A DNA stretch of 64,000 nucleotides, from the NCBI GenBank assembly GCA_905196835.1, contig CAJJWN010000001.1, forward strand, positions 124,001 through 188,000. Direction: 5' to 3'. The stretch is from an uncultured Prevotella sp. (lineage in GTDB: Bacteria; Bacteroidota; Bacteroidia; Bacteroidales; Bacteroidaceae). The position numbers and the translations under genes are program-made. The notes beneath the pieces are model-generated. The model did no database searches. It saw only the letters and a program-made list of their open reading frames with translations, and was not told the DNA's origin. Each line of letters starts with the position of its first letter. Position 1 is the stretch's first letter. Of this stretch, positions 43,137-52,480 are shown piece by piece.

Positions 43137-44427
43137 GTTGCAGTGATTTGTATTTTTCGAGCACTCTGTCGCGCTTTTCCTTCTCCTGTTTTGTCAGCGC
43201 GAAGCCCATGTACTTGCACGCGTGGTCGTTCTTCATTATGCAGATGCACATGCGCTTGTACGTGGGAATTTCCTTGAATTCGGGTATGTCGATGTCGTCG
43301 ATGTACTCCATGCGCACGGGCTTCTTCGGCGTATGATAGGCCGACTGGCCGCCAATGGTGAATTCGACTCCCGCCTGCCGCAGCCTCTCTATGGTTTCGT
43401 CGGCAAGGCATCCGCCGCGTTCGCGCCAGAACTTTATGCTCACATCGAGCTTGCGCAGATAGTTGCGGCGCACGTGTTCGGGCAGCGTGTCGAGCAGGAA
43501 ATACATGTACTTTTTCCACGAGAAGCCGGGCGGACACTTGATTGATTTCCACCCCATAGCCGTAGTCTTGCCGTATATTCCGGCGAAGTTGACGCCGTTC
43601 ACGCGCCCCAACATGCGTCCCCACATGTCGGGGTCGATGGCGCGGTAGAGGGCGAGCGACGGCAGTGCCTGCGATATGAAGGGGCTGGCTACGCGCTGGC
43701 TGCCCAGCGGCACGCCGGCCTGGTGGTACAGGTCGTACAGCCGGTTGTAGTCCCAGCCGAAGCGGCCGTAGGCCGTCCAAATGTCGGATATGCGCCAGTC
43801 GTACAGGGGGTAGGCGCTGTACGAGTGGTTGTCATACTTGTGTGTCCACCTGTAATGGTACAGGTGGTTGTAGTTCTTGGTGCTGTGTATGGTGCGCCAG
43901 CGGTTGTAGCTCTCCTGCGTACGTATGCCTACGAGCGCGCAGATGTTGGCGCAGCCCTTGCGGCGCATCAGCCACGGCATGAAGAGATACTGGAAGTCAT
44001 AGTCCCACAGCTCCGGGGTGTAGAAGCCGAAGTCGGCCTCGGTCAGGCAGCCTTCGGGCATGGGGCGCACCCACAGGTCACGCTTGTCCTTCTCCCACGG
44101 CCTCCAGTAAGGCTGGTACATCGACGTACACGTGGGCACTTTGAACGGAACGCAGCAGTGGTACACCTCGAGCACGTCGCGGTTGGCCGCCAGCGTGCGC
44201 GCAACGTAGTCCGTAGTGTCGCGGTACTGCACCTCGTAGTCCATGTGCATCACGCCGAGCTTGCGCCCGGGGGCGTTGCGCCGCAGGTAGTCTATGCACA
44301 GGTTGAGCAGCACGCCGCTGTCCTTGCCGCCGGAGAACGACACGTAGACGTACTCGAACGTGTCGAACACTACCTTCAGCCGCCGCTGCACGGCCTCGTA
44401 TACGTTAAGCTGCCGTATCATCGCCAC
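43126..44427 (-). CDS. ibrA: PAPS-reductase-family protein with DUF3440, IbrA-like
   Basis: 433 residues. The PP-loop is SFSGGKDSGVLLNL (about 30-43), as in phosphoadenosine phosphosulfate reductases and DndC. It is followed by a DUF3440-like region with RTQESYNRW, HKYDNHSYSAYPLYDWRISDIW and WYWR-poor aromatic segments. Family members activate an oxyanion or backbone with ATP, but IbrA's substrate is unknown. Its start overlaps the GNAT gene by 23 bp, so it is coupled to it and to ibrB. Confidence 0.85.
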   Translation of the reverse strand: MAMIRQLNVYEAVQRRLKVVFDTFEYVYVSFSGGKDSGVLLNLCIDYLRRNAPGRKLGVMHMDYEVQYRDTTDYVARTLAANRDVLEVYHCCVPFKVPTCTSMYQPYWRPWEKDKRDLWVRPMPEGCLTEADFGFYTPELWDYDFQYLFMPWLMRRKGCANICALVGIRTQESYNRWRTIHSTKNYNHLYHYRWTHKYDNHSYSAYPLYDWRISDIWTAYGRFGWDYNRLYDLYHQAGVPLGSQRVASPFISQALPSLALYRAIDPDMWGRMLGRVNGVNFAGIYGKTTAMGWKSIKCPPGFSWKKYMYFLLDTLPEHVRRNYLRKLDVSIKFWRERGGCLADETIERLRQAGVEFTIGGQSAYHTPKKPVRMEYIDDIDIPEFKEIPTYKRMCICIMKNDHACKYMGFALTKQEKEKRDRVLEKYKSLQHGR

Positions 44428-44839
44428 CGCTCCTTTCCTCTCCGGCGTAAGTCATCTTGTCATAGTTTTTCAGCGAAGCCACGGTCTCGAAACCGCCTTC
44501 GGCGAACACGCCCGCGTGCCTTTTCTGCGCCATGGCGTCAAGCCTCGCCCCGCCGTCGCTCCCCTCCACGGCCGCGGCAAGCAGCGCGGCGAGCACCTGC
44601 GGGTCGTCGTCGCAGGCGTAATAGTTGTCGATGAGCGAGCGCGCCCGGTCACGCCTTACCGGCATGAAGCCGCATACCTTGCGGCCACGGCGCGCCACGT
44701 ACCATGTATATTCGTCCGAAGTCTTGAACGGGTAGCCGTTGTTCCAGCGTATCACGGCGGCGTCCATCGCCAGCGGCGCCACGAGTTCGTAGAGCCTCCG
44801 CTCCGTGCCGTCCAGTCGTATTATCTCGATTTCATTCAT
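44405..44839 (-). CDS. GNAT-family acetyltransferase-like protein
   Basis: 144 residues from the ATG at 44839. The protein is short and rather diverged. The segment KVCGFMPVRRD resembles strand 4 of GNAT proteins, and RLDAMAQKRHAGVFAEGGFETVASLKNYDKMTY has the GF-type late motif (quoted partly: FAEGGFETVASLKNY). The first gene of the ibrAB operon, with a promoter at 44885-44915. It may modify or assist IbrA/IbrB products. Family call moderate, because the acetyl-CoA loop is poorly conserved. Confidence 0.65.
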   Translation of the reverse strand: MNEIEIIRLDGTERRLYELVAPLAMDAAVIRWNNGYPFKTSDEYTWYVARRGRKVCGFMPVRRDRARSLIDNYYACDDDPQVLAALLAAAVEGSDGGARLDAMAQKRHAGVFAEGGFETVASLKNYDKMTYAGEERSGGDDTAA

Positions 44840-44884
44840 GTTTCCCGTGCTGCGGCCTTGTTTGCCGTGGCGGCCGCAACGTTG

Positions 44885-44915
44885 CAAAAATACTGTTTTT
44901 AGGCCGTCCGTGCAA
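44885..44915 (-). promoter_or_regulatory. Promoter of the GNAT-ibrA-ibrB-TlpA operon
   Basis: Minus strand TTG (44913-44915), 20 nt, TATTTTTG (44885-44892). The GNAT start is 45 bp downstream. Confidence 0.7.
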
Positions 44916-45395
44916 CTTTTGCGCCGTAAAAAGTCTTTTTCCGCCCGGCGGCGACGGCATATCCTGAGCATGTACGGCCGCCGCCGCGTCCCCCGTCAGC
45001 GGCAAGGCGGATGTTACATTTAAGGCCGTCGGCCGGAAAGGCAAGCCGCAATTGCAGTCATCCATTTTCAAATCAAAATTCAATATGCCGTTAATCGCGT
45101 TGCAAAAGGCCGTCTTTTGCACGCTAAAAGGCCGCCTTTTGCGTTGCAAAAGACGGCATATTGGAAACTCTCTGACAGCCAGGCTGTTACAAACCGCCGC
45201 CTCGCCGCCTCGCCGCAGCGCGTACAGTGCACCGCAACGGCCTTTCTTTCAGCCTCTTACGCAACTGCTGCCTGTTGCTTTTGAACTGCATAGTGCCAAG
45301 CGTCAGCCCGGCCTTAATACGTGTGTTTGGCATGACATGCCGTTCAAACCGTACGTATAAAACCGCAGACGGGTCACATTTTAGCGCCGAAACCA
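44916..45395. other. Divergent intergenic region upstream of the ibr operon
   Basis: No gene seen. It holds GGCC repeat copy 10 and, further right, the promoter of the small gene at 45696. Confidence 0.55.
45101..45193. repeat. GGCC hairpin-unit repeat with box, copy 10
   Basis: Units GCAAAAGGCCGTCTTTTGCA, TAAAAGGCCGCCTTTTGCG and GCAAAAGACGGCATATTGG, then TGACAGCCAGGCTGTTACA, a diverged box (45173-45191). Confidence 0.85.
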
Positions 45396-45425
45396 TTGCC
45401 CTACGGTAAATAATTCGTATATTTG
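45396..45425 (+). promoter_or_regulatory. Promoter with a long leader, upstream of the DUF6140/DUF1643 genes
   Basis: TTG (45396-45398), 19 nt, TATATTTG (45418-45425) followed by CA. The first start codon lies 270 bp downstream, so the leader includes the hairpin at 45487-45607. Confidence 0.65.
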
Positions 45426-45486
45426 CAGGCGGACGGGCGCTGTTCCGCCCGTGACATATTGGAAAGAAGCGCAATGCTTGTCTTGT

Positions 45487-45607
45487 AGATTGAGAAACCT
45501 GAGAAACTTCAAAGAGATACAAGAGACGCAAAGTGGCTCTCACGCCTACGGGCGTGAGACTGCTCGTCTATATCTGTATCTCGGGTTTTCTCAGGACCTC
45601 TCAATCT
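45487..45607 (+). ncRNA. Long structured leader hairpin
   Basis: Nested complementary segments: AGATTGAGA (45487-45495)/TCTCAATCT (45599-45607), CCTGAGAAAC/GTTTTCTCAGG, GAGATAC/GTATCTC, AGACG/CGTCT, and a terminal CTCACGCC-TACG-GGCGTGAG hairpin (45539-45558). Together they make one ~121-nt hairpin in the 5' leader. It could be a regulatory RNA or another mirrored short-word element; the sequence cannot decide. Confidence 0.45.
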
Positions 45608-45695
45608 GGTAAAGGCGACATTGCAGTCTCACGCTTTTTTCATGTCTAATCTTAATCAGGCTTTTCGGGGACTGGAAGCCGCGGAGGACAAAACT

Positions 45696-45902
45696 ATGGC
45701 AACGCCTCACTTATGGAGAGTTACGTGCAGAAGAAATGCATCAAAAGTGCCCGCAGGGCTGACCGTTGAAATCGTAAAGAGCGGCACCAACGCGCCACCC
45801 TCGCCCAAGGAAATCAGCGCAGCCATAGCGCAGAAGTATGGCATAAGCATCTCGGAAACGTATTGCGGCCGCAGCTATTTCGATGCCGTGGAAGTGAAAT
45901 GA
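45696..45902 (+). CDS. Small protein, DUF6140-like
   Basis: 68 residues from the ATG at 45696; the upstream in-frame extension looks non-coding. Contains LWRVTCRRNASKVPAGLTVE and AIAQKYGISISETYCG. From memory it resembles the small DUF6140 family of Bacteroidales; function unknown. Possible Cys pair (C10 and C59) could bind metal or form a disulfide. It lies 15 bp before the DUF1643 gene and shares its long-leader promoter. Confidence 0.6.
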   Translation: MATPHLWRVTCRRNASKVPAGLTVEIVKSGTNAPPSPKEISAAIAQKYGISISETYCGRSYFDAVEVK

Positions 45903-45917
45903 AAACAACTTAAAGCT

Positions 45918-46442
45918 ATGAAATACGAAAACGTTAAGATGACGGGCGATAACGACACCGTGCGTTACGCCCTTAGGAAAGACGGCGACAGGCCGTTAGT
46001 GGTAATCGGACTTAACCCCAGTACGGCGAACGAGGCCAAGGCGGACCCGACCATGACGCGCGTAATGGGGCTGGCGGAGCGCAACGGCTTTGACGGTTTT
46101 GTGATGCTTAACCTCTACCCACAGCGCACCACTGACCCAGCCGGACTTGACAGCGAGCTGAACGATGCCCTGCATCAAGAGAACCTGCGGCAAATCAAGG
46201 AGGCAGTGAAAGACATCAACGAGCCGACCGTGCTCCTCGCCTTCGGCAACAACATAGGTCTGCGCCCCTATCTGAAGACCTGCCTGCGTGACATCGTTAC
46301 CGCAATGGCCGACAAGCGTCCGCATTACGTCTCGGTAGGCACGCCGACCAACTGGGGCAACCCGCGCCATCCGCTCTATGCCGGATACCGTGAACTCACG
46401 GACTTCGACATAGACGCATACCTTACTACCATCAGGAGTTAA
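45918..46442 (+). CDS. DUF1643-domain protein
   Basis: 174 residues. DUF1643 hallmarks are visible: LVVIGLNPSTANEAKADPTM (about 28-47), then FVMLNLYPQRTTDP and LLAFGNNIG, with HYVSVGTPTNWGNPRHPLYAGY (abbreviated) near the end. No signal peptide; it is soluble. Members often sit beside mobile or accessory genes, and the function is not known. It is cotranscribed with the small DUF6140-like gene. Confidence 0.85.
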   Translation: MKYENVKMTGDNDTVRYALRKDGDRPLVVIGLNPSTANEAKADPTMTRVMGLAERNGFDGFVMLNLYPQRTTDPAGLDSELNDALHQENLRQIKEAVKDINEPTVLLAFGNNIGLRPYLKTCLRDIVTAMADKRPHYVSVGTPTNWGNPRHPLYAGYRELTDFDIDAYLTTIRS

Positions 46443-46560
46443 AGAAGTTAGAGGAGTTAAAGGAGGCTTGAAGATAAATGTTTTGTTATAAAACACCCAC
46501 CCCAGCCCTCCCAAAAGGAGGGAGCTTGATTACCAGTAAAGGGTATTATCTCTTAAAATC
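46438..46560. repeat. Mirrored short-word element after DUF1643 gene
   Basis: GTTAAAGAAGTTAGAGGAG-type words on the left, CTCCTTTAACTTC on the right, around a GCCCTCCC...GGAGGG inner hairpin (about 46505-46526). It begins within the DUF1643 stop codon region (TAA at 46440-46442). Confidence 0.6.
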
Positions 46561-46645
46561 TCCTTTAACTTCTGATGAATGGGCGCTTTGCAGACATTCA
46601 TAAAAACAACGCAACTGACAACAAAAAACTAATAAACATAACACG

Positions 46646-48067
46646 ATGAAACAGTTAATTTTAAAATCATTGGTGCTTGTCATGATGCTGACAAGTGCAG
46701 CATCAGCGTCAGCCTACAACTTCACGGTTGACGGATTTTATTATGATATTGTGTCAATTTCGGATTTGACCTGCGCCGTGACGAATAATGATAATGTTTA
46801 TGATAAAGAATATTCCGGCGATATAGTCATACCCGAACGGGTGACGTATAATGGTCATACACTGACTGTTACCGAAATTGGCGAGTCTGCGTTCTATGGT
46901 TGTACCGGCCTGACGAGTGTGAGTATCCCGAACTCCGTCACCTCCATCGGCGAGTCTGCGTTCTATGGTTGTACCGGCCTGACGAGCGTGAATATCCCGA
47001 ACTCCGTCACCTCCATCGGCGAGTCTGCGTTCTCTGATTGTTTCGGCCTGACGAGCGTGAGCATCCCGAACTCCGTCACCAAAATCGGTCGTTATGCGTT
47101 TAGTTATTGTTGGAGCCTGACGAGCATGAGTATTCCGAACTCCGTCACCGAAATCGGCAGTGATGCGTTTTCTGCTTGTCGAGACCTGAAAAAGTTGGTG
47201 ATAGAGGACGGAACGGAGACTTTAAGCATAGGATATAATTCAACCCCATCGTCAGGCGATCCTGAACTATTTTATGATTGTCCTATTGAAACCCTATATT
47301 TAGGACGAAATCTTAAATATCCAGAGGATTCAGAGGATGATAGATTTGGTAATTCTCCATTTCGAGGTATTAAAAGCCTTGCCGAAGTAACGGTAGGTAG
47401 CTCAGTTACCTCACTCGGTAATTATCTGTTTATGAGTTGTACAGGCCTAAAAAAGTTGGTGATGGAGGACGGAACGGAGGTCTTAAGTTTAGGATATAGT
47501 AATGAATATTATGAAAGAGAAGGCCTATTTTATGATTGTCCTCTTGAAACTTTTTATTTAGGACGAAACCTGTCATACGACGTTTCCCCTTTCAATGATA
47601 TAGCAAGCCTTACGGAATTAACAATAGGCAGCACTGTTACAGAAATTGGTACAGGTTTGTTTGAAAGATTCAATAATTTAATGACGATAAATTCCATGCC
47701 CACGACACCGCCAAGTGTTGGTGAAAACAATTTTACCAACCAGCAGTATCTTGACGCAAAAGTGTACGTGCCGCAAGGCTCACTCTTCGCTTACCGAGCT
47801 GCCGATGTTTGGAAAAACTTCTGGGGTTTGCAGGTGGGAATCTTTACGGGCGTCTCCGGCGTTGAGGCTGCAACGGGGATTGACGTCAGCGTAGGTGACG
47901 GTTGCATCGTGGTAGACAATGCCAAGGGCCGCGTAACCGTATATGGCATATCGGGCGCAGCCGTGGCGAGCGGCTATGCCGACGGCGGCAGTGTAAGCAT
48001 AGCCGTGCCCGGGCATGGTGTCTACATCGTCAGGGTAGGCGGCAAGTCTGTAAAGGTATGCCTGTAA
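46646..48067 (+). CDS. BspA-type leucine-rich repeat surface protein
   Basis: 473 residues. A signal peptide ends near ASASAY. About ten LRR_5-type repeats follow, with the unit ESAFYGCTGLTSVSIPNSV (19 shown of 23). Four units at 46883-47158 are 69 bp each and nearly identical in DNA, a sign of recent expansion. The tail from about residue 395 ends GHGVYIVRVGGKSVKVCL, a C-terminal domain like those recognised by the type IX secretion system. It is probably surface-exposed and may bind host or matrix proteins, as BspA does. Confidence 0.85.
   Translation: MKQLILKSLVLVMMLTSAASASAYNFTVDGFYYDIVSISDLTCAVTNNDNVYDKEYSGDIVIPERVTYNGHTLTVTEIGESAFYGCTGLTSVSIPNSVTSIGESAFYGCTGLTSVNIPNSVTSIGESAFSDCFGLTSVSIPNSVTKIGRYAFSYCWSLTSMSIPNSVTEIGSDAFSACRDLKKLVIEDGTETLSIGYNSTPSSGDPELFYDCPIETLYLGRNLKYPEDSEDDRFGNSPFRGIKSLAEVTVGSSVTSLGNYLFMSCTGLKKLVMEDGTEVLSLGYSNEYYEREGLFYDCPLETFYLGRNLSYDVSPFNDIASLTELTIGSTVTEIGTGLFERFNNLMTINSMPTTPPSVGENNFTNQQYLDAKVYVPQGSLFAYRAADVWKNFWGLQVGIFTGVSGVEAATGIDVSVGDGCIVVDNAKGRVTVYGISGAAVASGYADGGSVSIAVPGHGVYIVRVGGKSVKVCL
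46883..47158 (+). repeat. Four tandem 69-bp repeats inside the LRR gene
   Basis: Units begin at 46883, 46952, 47021 and 47090. The first three differ by only a few bases. A fifth, more diverged unit begins at 47159. Each encodes one 23-residue LRR. Confidence 0.85.
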
Positions 48068-48158
48068 GGGCGATAAAGAGACTCGTCTTTGTAGATGAGA
48101 TAGATTTAAAGATGATGATTAGTTCACGTAGATGTACTTTTTAATGATTTAAAATGAC

Positions 48159-48224
48159 GGCTGCGCGCCGGGCATTTACGTCGTAAAGACAAACGGCAAA
48201 GTTTATAAAGTGACAGTAAAATAA
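48159..48224 (+). pseudogene. Remnant of a type IX secretion-like C-terminal domain
   Basis: Reading from 48159, the sequence encodes GCAPGIYVVKTNGKVYKVT and ends VK-stop at 48222-48224. This matches the end of a T9SS C-terminal domain, but there is no start or gene body. It sits 92 bp after the LRR gene, whose own end is similar (GVYIVRVGGKSVKV). Most likely the tail of a deleted second LRR protein. Confidence 0.6.
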
Positions 48225-48252
48225 ACGGTAATACAAACAAAAGAATAACATT

Positions 48253-49059
48253 ATGAAAGCATTTAAGATTTTAATGTCGGGCCTTATGGCCGCAGCTTTA
48301 TGTGTGGGCTTCTCGTCGTGCAGCGACGACGATGAGGGAACGGGCGACACAATCTACACCGAAGCCGTGTTCACCAACGGATGGCCGAAGAGCGCCCCGG
48401 GCATTTACTCGATTACGCGCAACGCCGAGGGCCTTGTCACGGCCATGGAGACTGACGGCGGCGACGTGACCTTTGATTACCACAACATCAAGACGCGTGC
48501 CGACGGCGAGGCGTATGTACTCATGACCATTACGTATTCTGAAGAAAGCTATGCCGAACTGAAGATGAAACTTGGCGGCAACGGCTTCGTTTCAAACTGC
48601 GACATGACGTATTACGACTATGGGACAGTAGACCGTAAATCGTGGAAACTCAGCTACAACTCCGACGGTCAGCTTAACAGAGTAAGGTATTCATCGTCTG
48701 ACGAGGACGAGGATACGCGCATAACATACTCCGGCGGCGACATAACCAACGTCACTGAAAAGAACAACATCGACGGCGACGAGTACAGCTACGACATACT
48801 TTACACCGACGACGAGGTGATAACGCCCATAGAGAACAAGGGCAACGTTATGCTTTTTGATGAGACCCTGTATATAGACCTCGACCAACTGGGCTACGCC
48901 TACTACGCCGGACTGCTCGGAAAGGCCACGCGCCACCTGCCCGTAGGCTACTATAGTCCGGAGTACGGCGACGGCTACAGCTATTCATGGGGCATCGGCG
49001 AAGACGGTTTCCCGATATGGACTGACGCCAGCGGAGAGCGCGAATACTTCGACTGGTAA
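48253..49059 (+). CDS. Surface lipoprotein with DUF4595-like repeats
   Basis: 268 residues. Lipobox FSSC at residue 20-23 is followed by SDDDEG, a clear surface-export signal of Bacteroidetes lipoproteins. The mature part contains repeated beta-type segments of YDS-like pattern, e.g. WKLSYNSDGQLNRVRYS and ITYSGGDITNVTE. These resemble the DUF4595/YD-repeat-like lipoproteins of the order. Function unknown. It follows the T9SS remnant and precedes GGCC repeat copy 11. Confidence 0.75.
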   Translation: MKAFKILMSGLMAAALCVGFSSCSDDDEGTGDTIYTEAVFTNGWPKSAPGIYSITRNAEGLVTAMETDGGDVTFDYHNIKTRADGEAYVLMTITYSEESYAELKMKLGGNGFVSNCDMTYYDYGTVDRKSWKLSYNSDGQLNRVRYSSSDEDEDTRITYSGGDITNVTEKNNIDGDEYSYDILYTDDEVITPIENKGNVMLFDETLYIDLDQLGYAYYAGLLGKATRHLPVGYYSPEYGDGYSYSWGIGEDGFPIWTDASGEREYFDW

Positions 49060-49082
49060 TGCGCCCTGTGAACGGCGGTTTT

Positions 49083-49173
49083 TCCAAAAGACGGCATTTC
49101 GCACTGCGAAAGGCCGTCTTTTGCACGCTAAAAGACGGCATATTGGAAAGCGTCTGATTATCAACGGGTTACA
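49083..49173. repeat. GGCC hairpin-unit repeat with box, copy 11
   Basis: Units CAAAAGACGGCATTTCGCA, GAAAGGCCGTCTTTTGCA and TAAAAGACGGCATATTGG, then the box TGATTATCAACGGGTTACA at 49155-49173. It stands between the lipoprotein gene and alaS. Confidence 0.88.
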
Positions 49174-49266
49174 GGCTTGACGGAAACGGCCATCCAAAAG
49201 CTCTTGCGGCGTTGCGCCGCCGACCGCCGGGCGGCATGTCAGAAAACCAATGTTTTGGGCAATAAT

Positions 49267-49297
49267 TTGGCGTTTTGTCGGATTTTATGTAATTTTG
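49267..49297 (+). promoter_or_regulatory. Promoter of alaS
   Basis: TTG (49267-49269), 20 nt, TAATTTTG (49290-49297). The start is 27 bp downstream. Confidence 0.7.
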
Positions 49298-49323
49298 CCG
49301 ACCGATAAGAAATACAATGTAAA

Positions 49324-51945
49324 ATGATGACAGCTAACGAAATCCGTGAATCTTTCAAGCAGTTTTTTGAGCAGAAAGGACACAAGATAGTACCGTCCGC
49401 CCCGATGGTGGTGAAGGACGACCCCACGCTGATGTTCACCAACGCGGGCATGAACCAGTGGAAGGACATCATCCTCGGCACGCGCGACCCCGAGCCGCGC
49501 CGCCGCGCCGACTCGCAGAAGTGCCTGCGAGTGAGCGGAAAGCACAACGACCTTGAAGAGGTGGGCCACGACACGTATCACCACACCATGTTCGAGATGC
49601 TTGGCAACTGGAGCTTCGGCGACTATTTCAAGGAAGGCGCGATTGACATGGCCTGGGAATACCTTGTTGACGTGCTCCATCTTGACCCCGCAGACCTGTA
49701 TGTTACCGTGTTTGAAGGCTCGCCGGAGGAGAACCTCGAGCGCGACGACGAGGCCGCTCGCTATTGGGCAAAGCACGTTCCGGCCGACCATATAATCAAC
49801 GGCAGCAAGCACGACAACTTCTGGGAGATGGGCGACACGGGCCCCTGCGGACCGTGCTCGGAAATCCATCTCGACTCGCGTACGCCCGAGGAGAAGGCCA
49901 AGGTGCCCGGACGCGAACTGGTGAACAAGGACGACCCGCAGGTAATCGAAATCTGGAACCTCGTCTTCATGCAGTACAACCGCAAGGCGGACGGCTCGCT
50001 CGAGAAGCTGTCGATGAACGTCATCGACACCGGAATGGGCTTCGAGCGCCTTGTACGCGCCCTGCAAGGCAAGCATTCAAACTATGATACCGACATATTC
50101 CAGCCCGTAATCAAGGAAATATCGCGCCTCTCGGGCAAGCAGTACGGGCAGGACGAGCAGACGGACGTGGCGATGCGCGTAGTTGCCGACCACCTGCGCG
50201 CCGTCGCCTTCTCGATAGCCGACGGCCAGCTGCCCGGCAACGCCAAGGCCGGATACGTAATACGCCGCATCCTGCGCCGCGCCGTGCGCTACGCATACAC
50301 CTTCCTCGGACAGAAGGACGCGTTCATGTTCAAGCTCGTTCCCGTGCTCGTGCATGAGATGGGAGCGGCTTATCCAGAGCTTGAAGCACAGCGCGAGCTC
50401 ATCACCAAGGTGATTAAGGAGGAGGAAGACTCCTTCCTGCGCACCCTCTCAAACGGCATCAACATGCTCAACGAGGCCATGGACGAGGTGAAGAAGGCCG
50501 GCAAGACTGAGCTTGACGGCGCAAAGGCGTTCCGCCTGTTCGACACTTACGGTTTCCCGCTCGACCTTACCGAGCTTATATGCCGCGAGAACGGGCTGAC
50601 CGTTGACGAGAAGCAGTTTGACGAGGAGATGCAGAAGCAGAAGGCGCGGGCGCGCAACGCCGCCGCCGTTGAGAACAGCGACTGGGTTGAATTGCGCCAA
50701 GGCGAGCAGACGTTCGTTGGCTACGACTACACCGAATACGAGTGCCACATACTCCGCTACCGCAAGGTTACGCAGAAGAAAAACACTTTCTACGAGCTTG
50801 TGCTCGACAATACGCCCTTCTATGGAGAAATGGGCGGACAGGTAGGCGACTGCGGCGTGCTGGTAAGCGAGAACGAGACGGTAGACATTATCGACACGAA
50901 GCGCGAGAACAACCAGTCTGTTCACATCGTTAAAGAGCTGCCCAAGCAGCCCGAAGCCGACTTCATGGCCTGCGTAGACACCGACAAGCGCGAGGCCAGC
51001 GCGGCCAACCACACGGCCACTCACTTGCTTGACTACGCGCTGACGCAGGTGCTCGGCGACCACGTAGAGCAGAAAGGCTCTTACGTTTCGCCTGATACGC
51101 TGCGCTTTGACTTCTCTCATTTCCAGAAGGTCAGTGACGAGGAAATACGTCAGGTGGAGCGTATCGTCAACGACATGATACGCCAGGACATCCCTCTCGA
51201 CGAGCATCGCGACCTGCCTTTGGCCGAGGCCAAGAAGATGGGAGCCATCGCATTGTTCGGCGATAAGTACGGCGACAAGGTGCGCGTGGTGCGCTTCGGA
51301 CCCAGCGTAGAGTTCTGCGGCGGCATCCATGCACGCTCGACAGGCCGCATAGGTATGCTCAAAATTGTATCAGAAAGCAGCGTGGCGGCAGGCGTGCGCC
51401 GTATAGAAGCCAAGACGGGAAAGGAATGCGAGGAGCTGCTTTACCATCTTGAAGATGTTACGAGGGCCATAGCCAGCCTGTTCAACAACGCGAAAGACCT
51501 GAAGGGCGTCATCGAGAAATACATCGAGGAGCACGACTCCATGAAGAAACGCATAGAGCAATACCAGGCCGAAGCCGTAGAACGTGCCAAGGACAAGCTG
51601 CTCTCGCAGGCGCGCCTGGTCAACGGTGTGAAGGTTGTCACGGCCGTAATGCCGATGAAGCAGGATGCGGCCAAGGACCTTGTGTTCAAGCTCCGCGCCG
51701 CAAGCCAGGAGCATCTGCTGTGCGTCATAGGCAGCGTTTACGAGGGTAGGCCCACGCTCAGCGTGATGATTAGCGACGACCTCGTAGCCGACCACGGGCT
51801 GAACGCCGGCCAGATGGTGCGCGAGGCGGCCAAGCTTATCCAGGGCGGAGGCGGCGGACAGCCCCATTTCGCCACCGCAGGAGGCAAGAACGCCGACGGG
51901 CTTTCGGCCGCGGTAGACAAGGTTGTGGAGCTTGCCAACCTGTAA
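49324..51945 (+). CDS. alaS: Alanyl-tRNA synthetase
   Basis: 873 residues, the standard length. The class II catalytic core has [21 protein letters not shown] (abbreviated) and [14 protein letters not shown]. The editing domain has NHTATHLLD and [14 protein letters not shown], its HxxxH and CxxxH zinc ligands. The C-terminal DHHA1 domain has [14 protein letters not shown]. All domains are complete. It charges tRNA-Ala and removes misloaded Ser and Gly. A single gene with its own promoter and a 17-bp-stem terminator downstream. Confidence 0.97.
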   Translation: MMTANEIRESFKQFFEQKGHKIVPSAPMVVKDDPTLMFTNAGMNQWKDIILGTRDPEPRRRADSQKCLRVSGKHNDLEEVGHDTYHHTMFEMLGNWSFGDYFKEGAIDMAWEYLVDVLHLDPADLYVTVFEGSPEENLERDDEAARYWAKHVPADHIINGSKHDNFWEMGDTGPCGPCSEIHLDSRTPEEKAKVPGRELVNKDDPQVIEIWNLVFMQYNRKADGSLEKLSMNVIDTGMGFERLVRALQGKHSNYDTDIFQPVIKEISRLSGKQYGQDEQTDVAMRVVADHLRAVAFSIADGQLPGNAKAGYVIRRILRRAVRYAYTFLGQKDAFMFKLVPVLVHEMGAAYPELEAQRELITKVIKEEEDSFLRTLSNGINMLNEAMDEVKKAGKTELDGAKAFRLFDTYGFPLDLTELICRENGLTVDEKQFDEEMQKQKARARNAAAVENSDWVELRQGEQTFVGYDYTEYECHILRYRKVTQKKNTFYELVLDNTPFYGEMGGQVGDCGVLVSENETVDIIDTKRENNQSVHIVKELPKQPEADFMACVDTDKREASAANHTATHLLDYALTQVLGDHVEQKGSYVSPDTLRFDFSHFQKVSDEEIRQVERIVNDMIRQDIPLDEHRDLPLAEAKKMGAIALFGDKYGDKVRVVRFGPSVEFCGGIHARSTGRIGMLKIVSESSVAAGVRRIEAKTGKECEELLYHLEDVTRAIASLFNNAKDLKGVIEKYIEEHDSMKKRIEQYQAEAVERAKDKLLSQARLVNGVKVVTAVMPMKQDAAKDLVFKLRAASQEHLLCVIGSVYEGRPTLSVMISDDLVADHGLNAGQMVREAAKLIQGGGGGQPHFATAGGKNADGLSAAVDKVVELANL

Positions 51946-51986
51946 GAAAGGGAATATTGAAAAACGAAAAGTGAAAGATAGAATGT

Positions 51987-52031
51987 AAGGGGTGGAAAAT
52001 CCGATGCCCAGGCACGGATTTTCCACCCCTT
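51987..52031 (+). terminator. Terminator of alaS
   Basis: 17-bp perfect stem, arms 51987-52003 and 52015-52031 (AAGGGGTGGAAAATCCG and complement), followed by GTTTTTGCC. GAAAAGTGAAA-type words flank it on the left. Confidence 0.75.
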
Positions 52032-52127
52032 GTTTTTGCCCTTTACTTTTTACGACCGAACAAACATGAAAAACAACCAAACAAGCACACACGGCGGCAC
52101 AATACTCCATTACGCCCTCTGAAGAGT

Positions 52128-52158
52128 TTGCATTTGTCGCAATATAAGGTTATCTTTG
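52128..52158 (+). promoter_or_regulatory. Promoter of the HTH gene
   Basis: TTG (52128-52130), 20 nt, TATCTTTG (52151-52158) followed by CA. The start codon is 28 bp downstream. Confidence 0.7.
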
Positions 52159-52185
52159 CATAGTGTACATTTGCTATTGAACACC

Positions 52186-52434
52186 ATGAAAGGGCGTAAA
52201 CCATTAAAGCAATACGGCGGAAGGGTAGAGATAGGCTCTGCGATAAAGGACAGGTTGCAGGCTTCAAAGCACTCGGTTGTCTGGTTTGCCGAGCAACTGG
52301 AGTGCAGCCGTACCAATGTTTACAAGATTTTCGGGAAAAAGTCGATTGGCACGGAGGAGCTTTTTAGGATTTCCGAGGTGCTTGGGTACGACTTCTTCAA
52401 GATATACAGCAACAAACTGGACTATAAAAAATAA
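52186..52434 (+). CDS. Small helix-turn-helix protein
   Basis: 82 residues from the ATG at 52186, chosen because the upstream ATG would overlap the -7 box. One Xre-like HTH is visible: VWFAEQLECSRTNVYKIFGK (about 32-51), followed by IGTEELFRISEVLGYDFFK. No toxin gene adjoins it. A DNA-binding role is likely, target unknown. A 11-bp-stem terminator lies just downstream. Confidence 0.8.
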   Translation: MKGRKPLKQYGGRVEIGSAIKDRLQASKHSVVWFAEQLECSRTNVYKIFGKKSIGTEELFRISEVLGYDFFKIYSNKLDYKK

Positions 52435-52480
52435 CGAGAGATTTCTTAAACTTTCACATGACAACCAACACACTTGCTTT

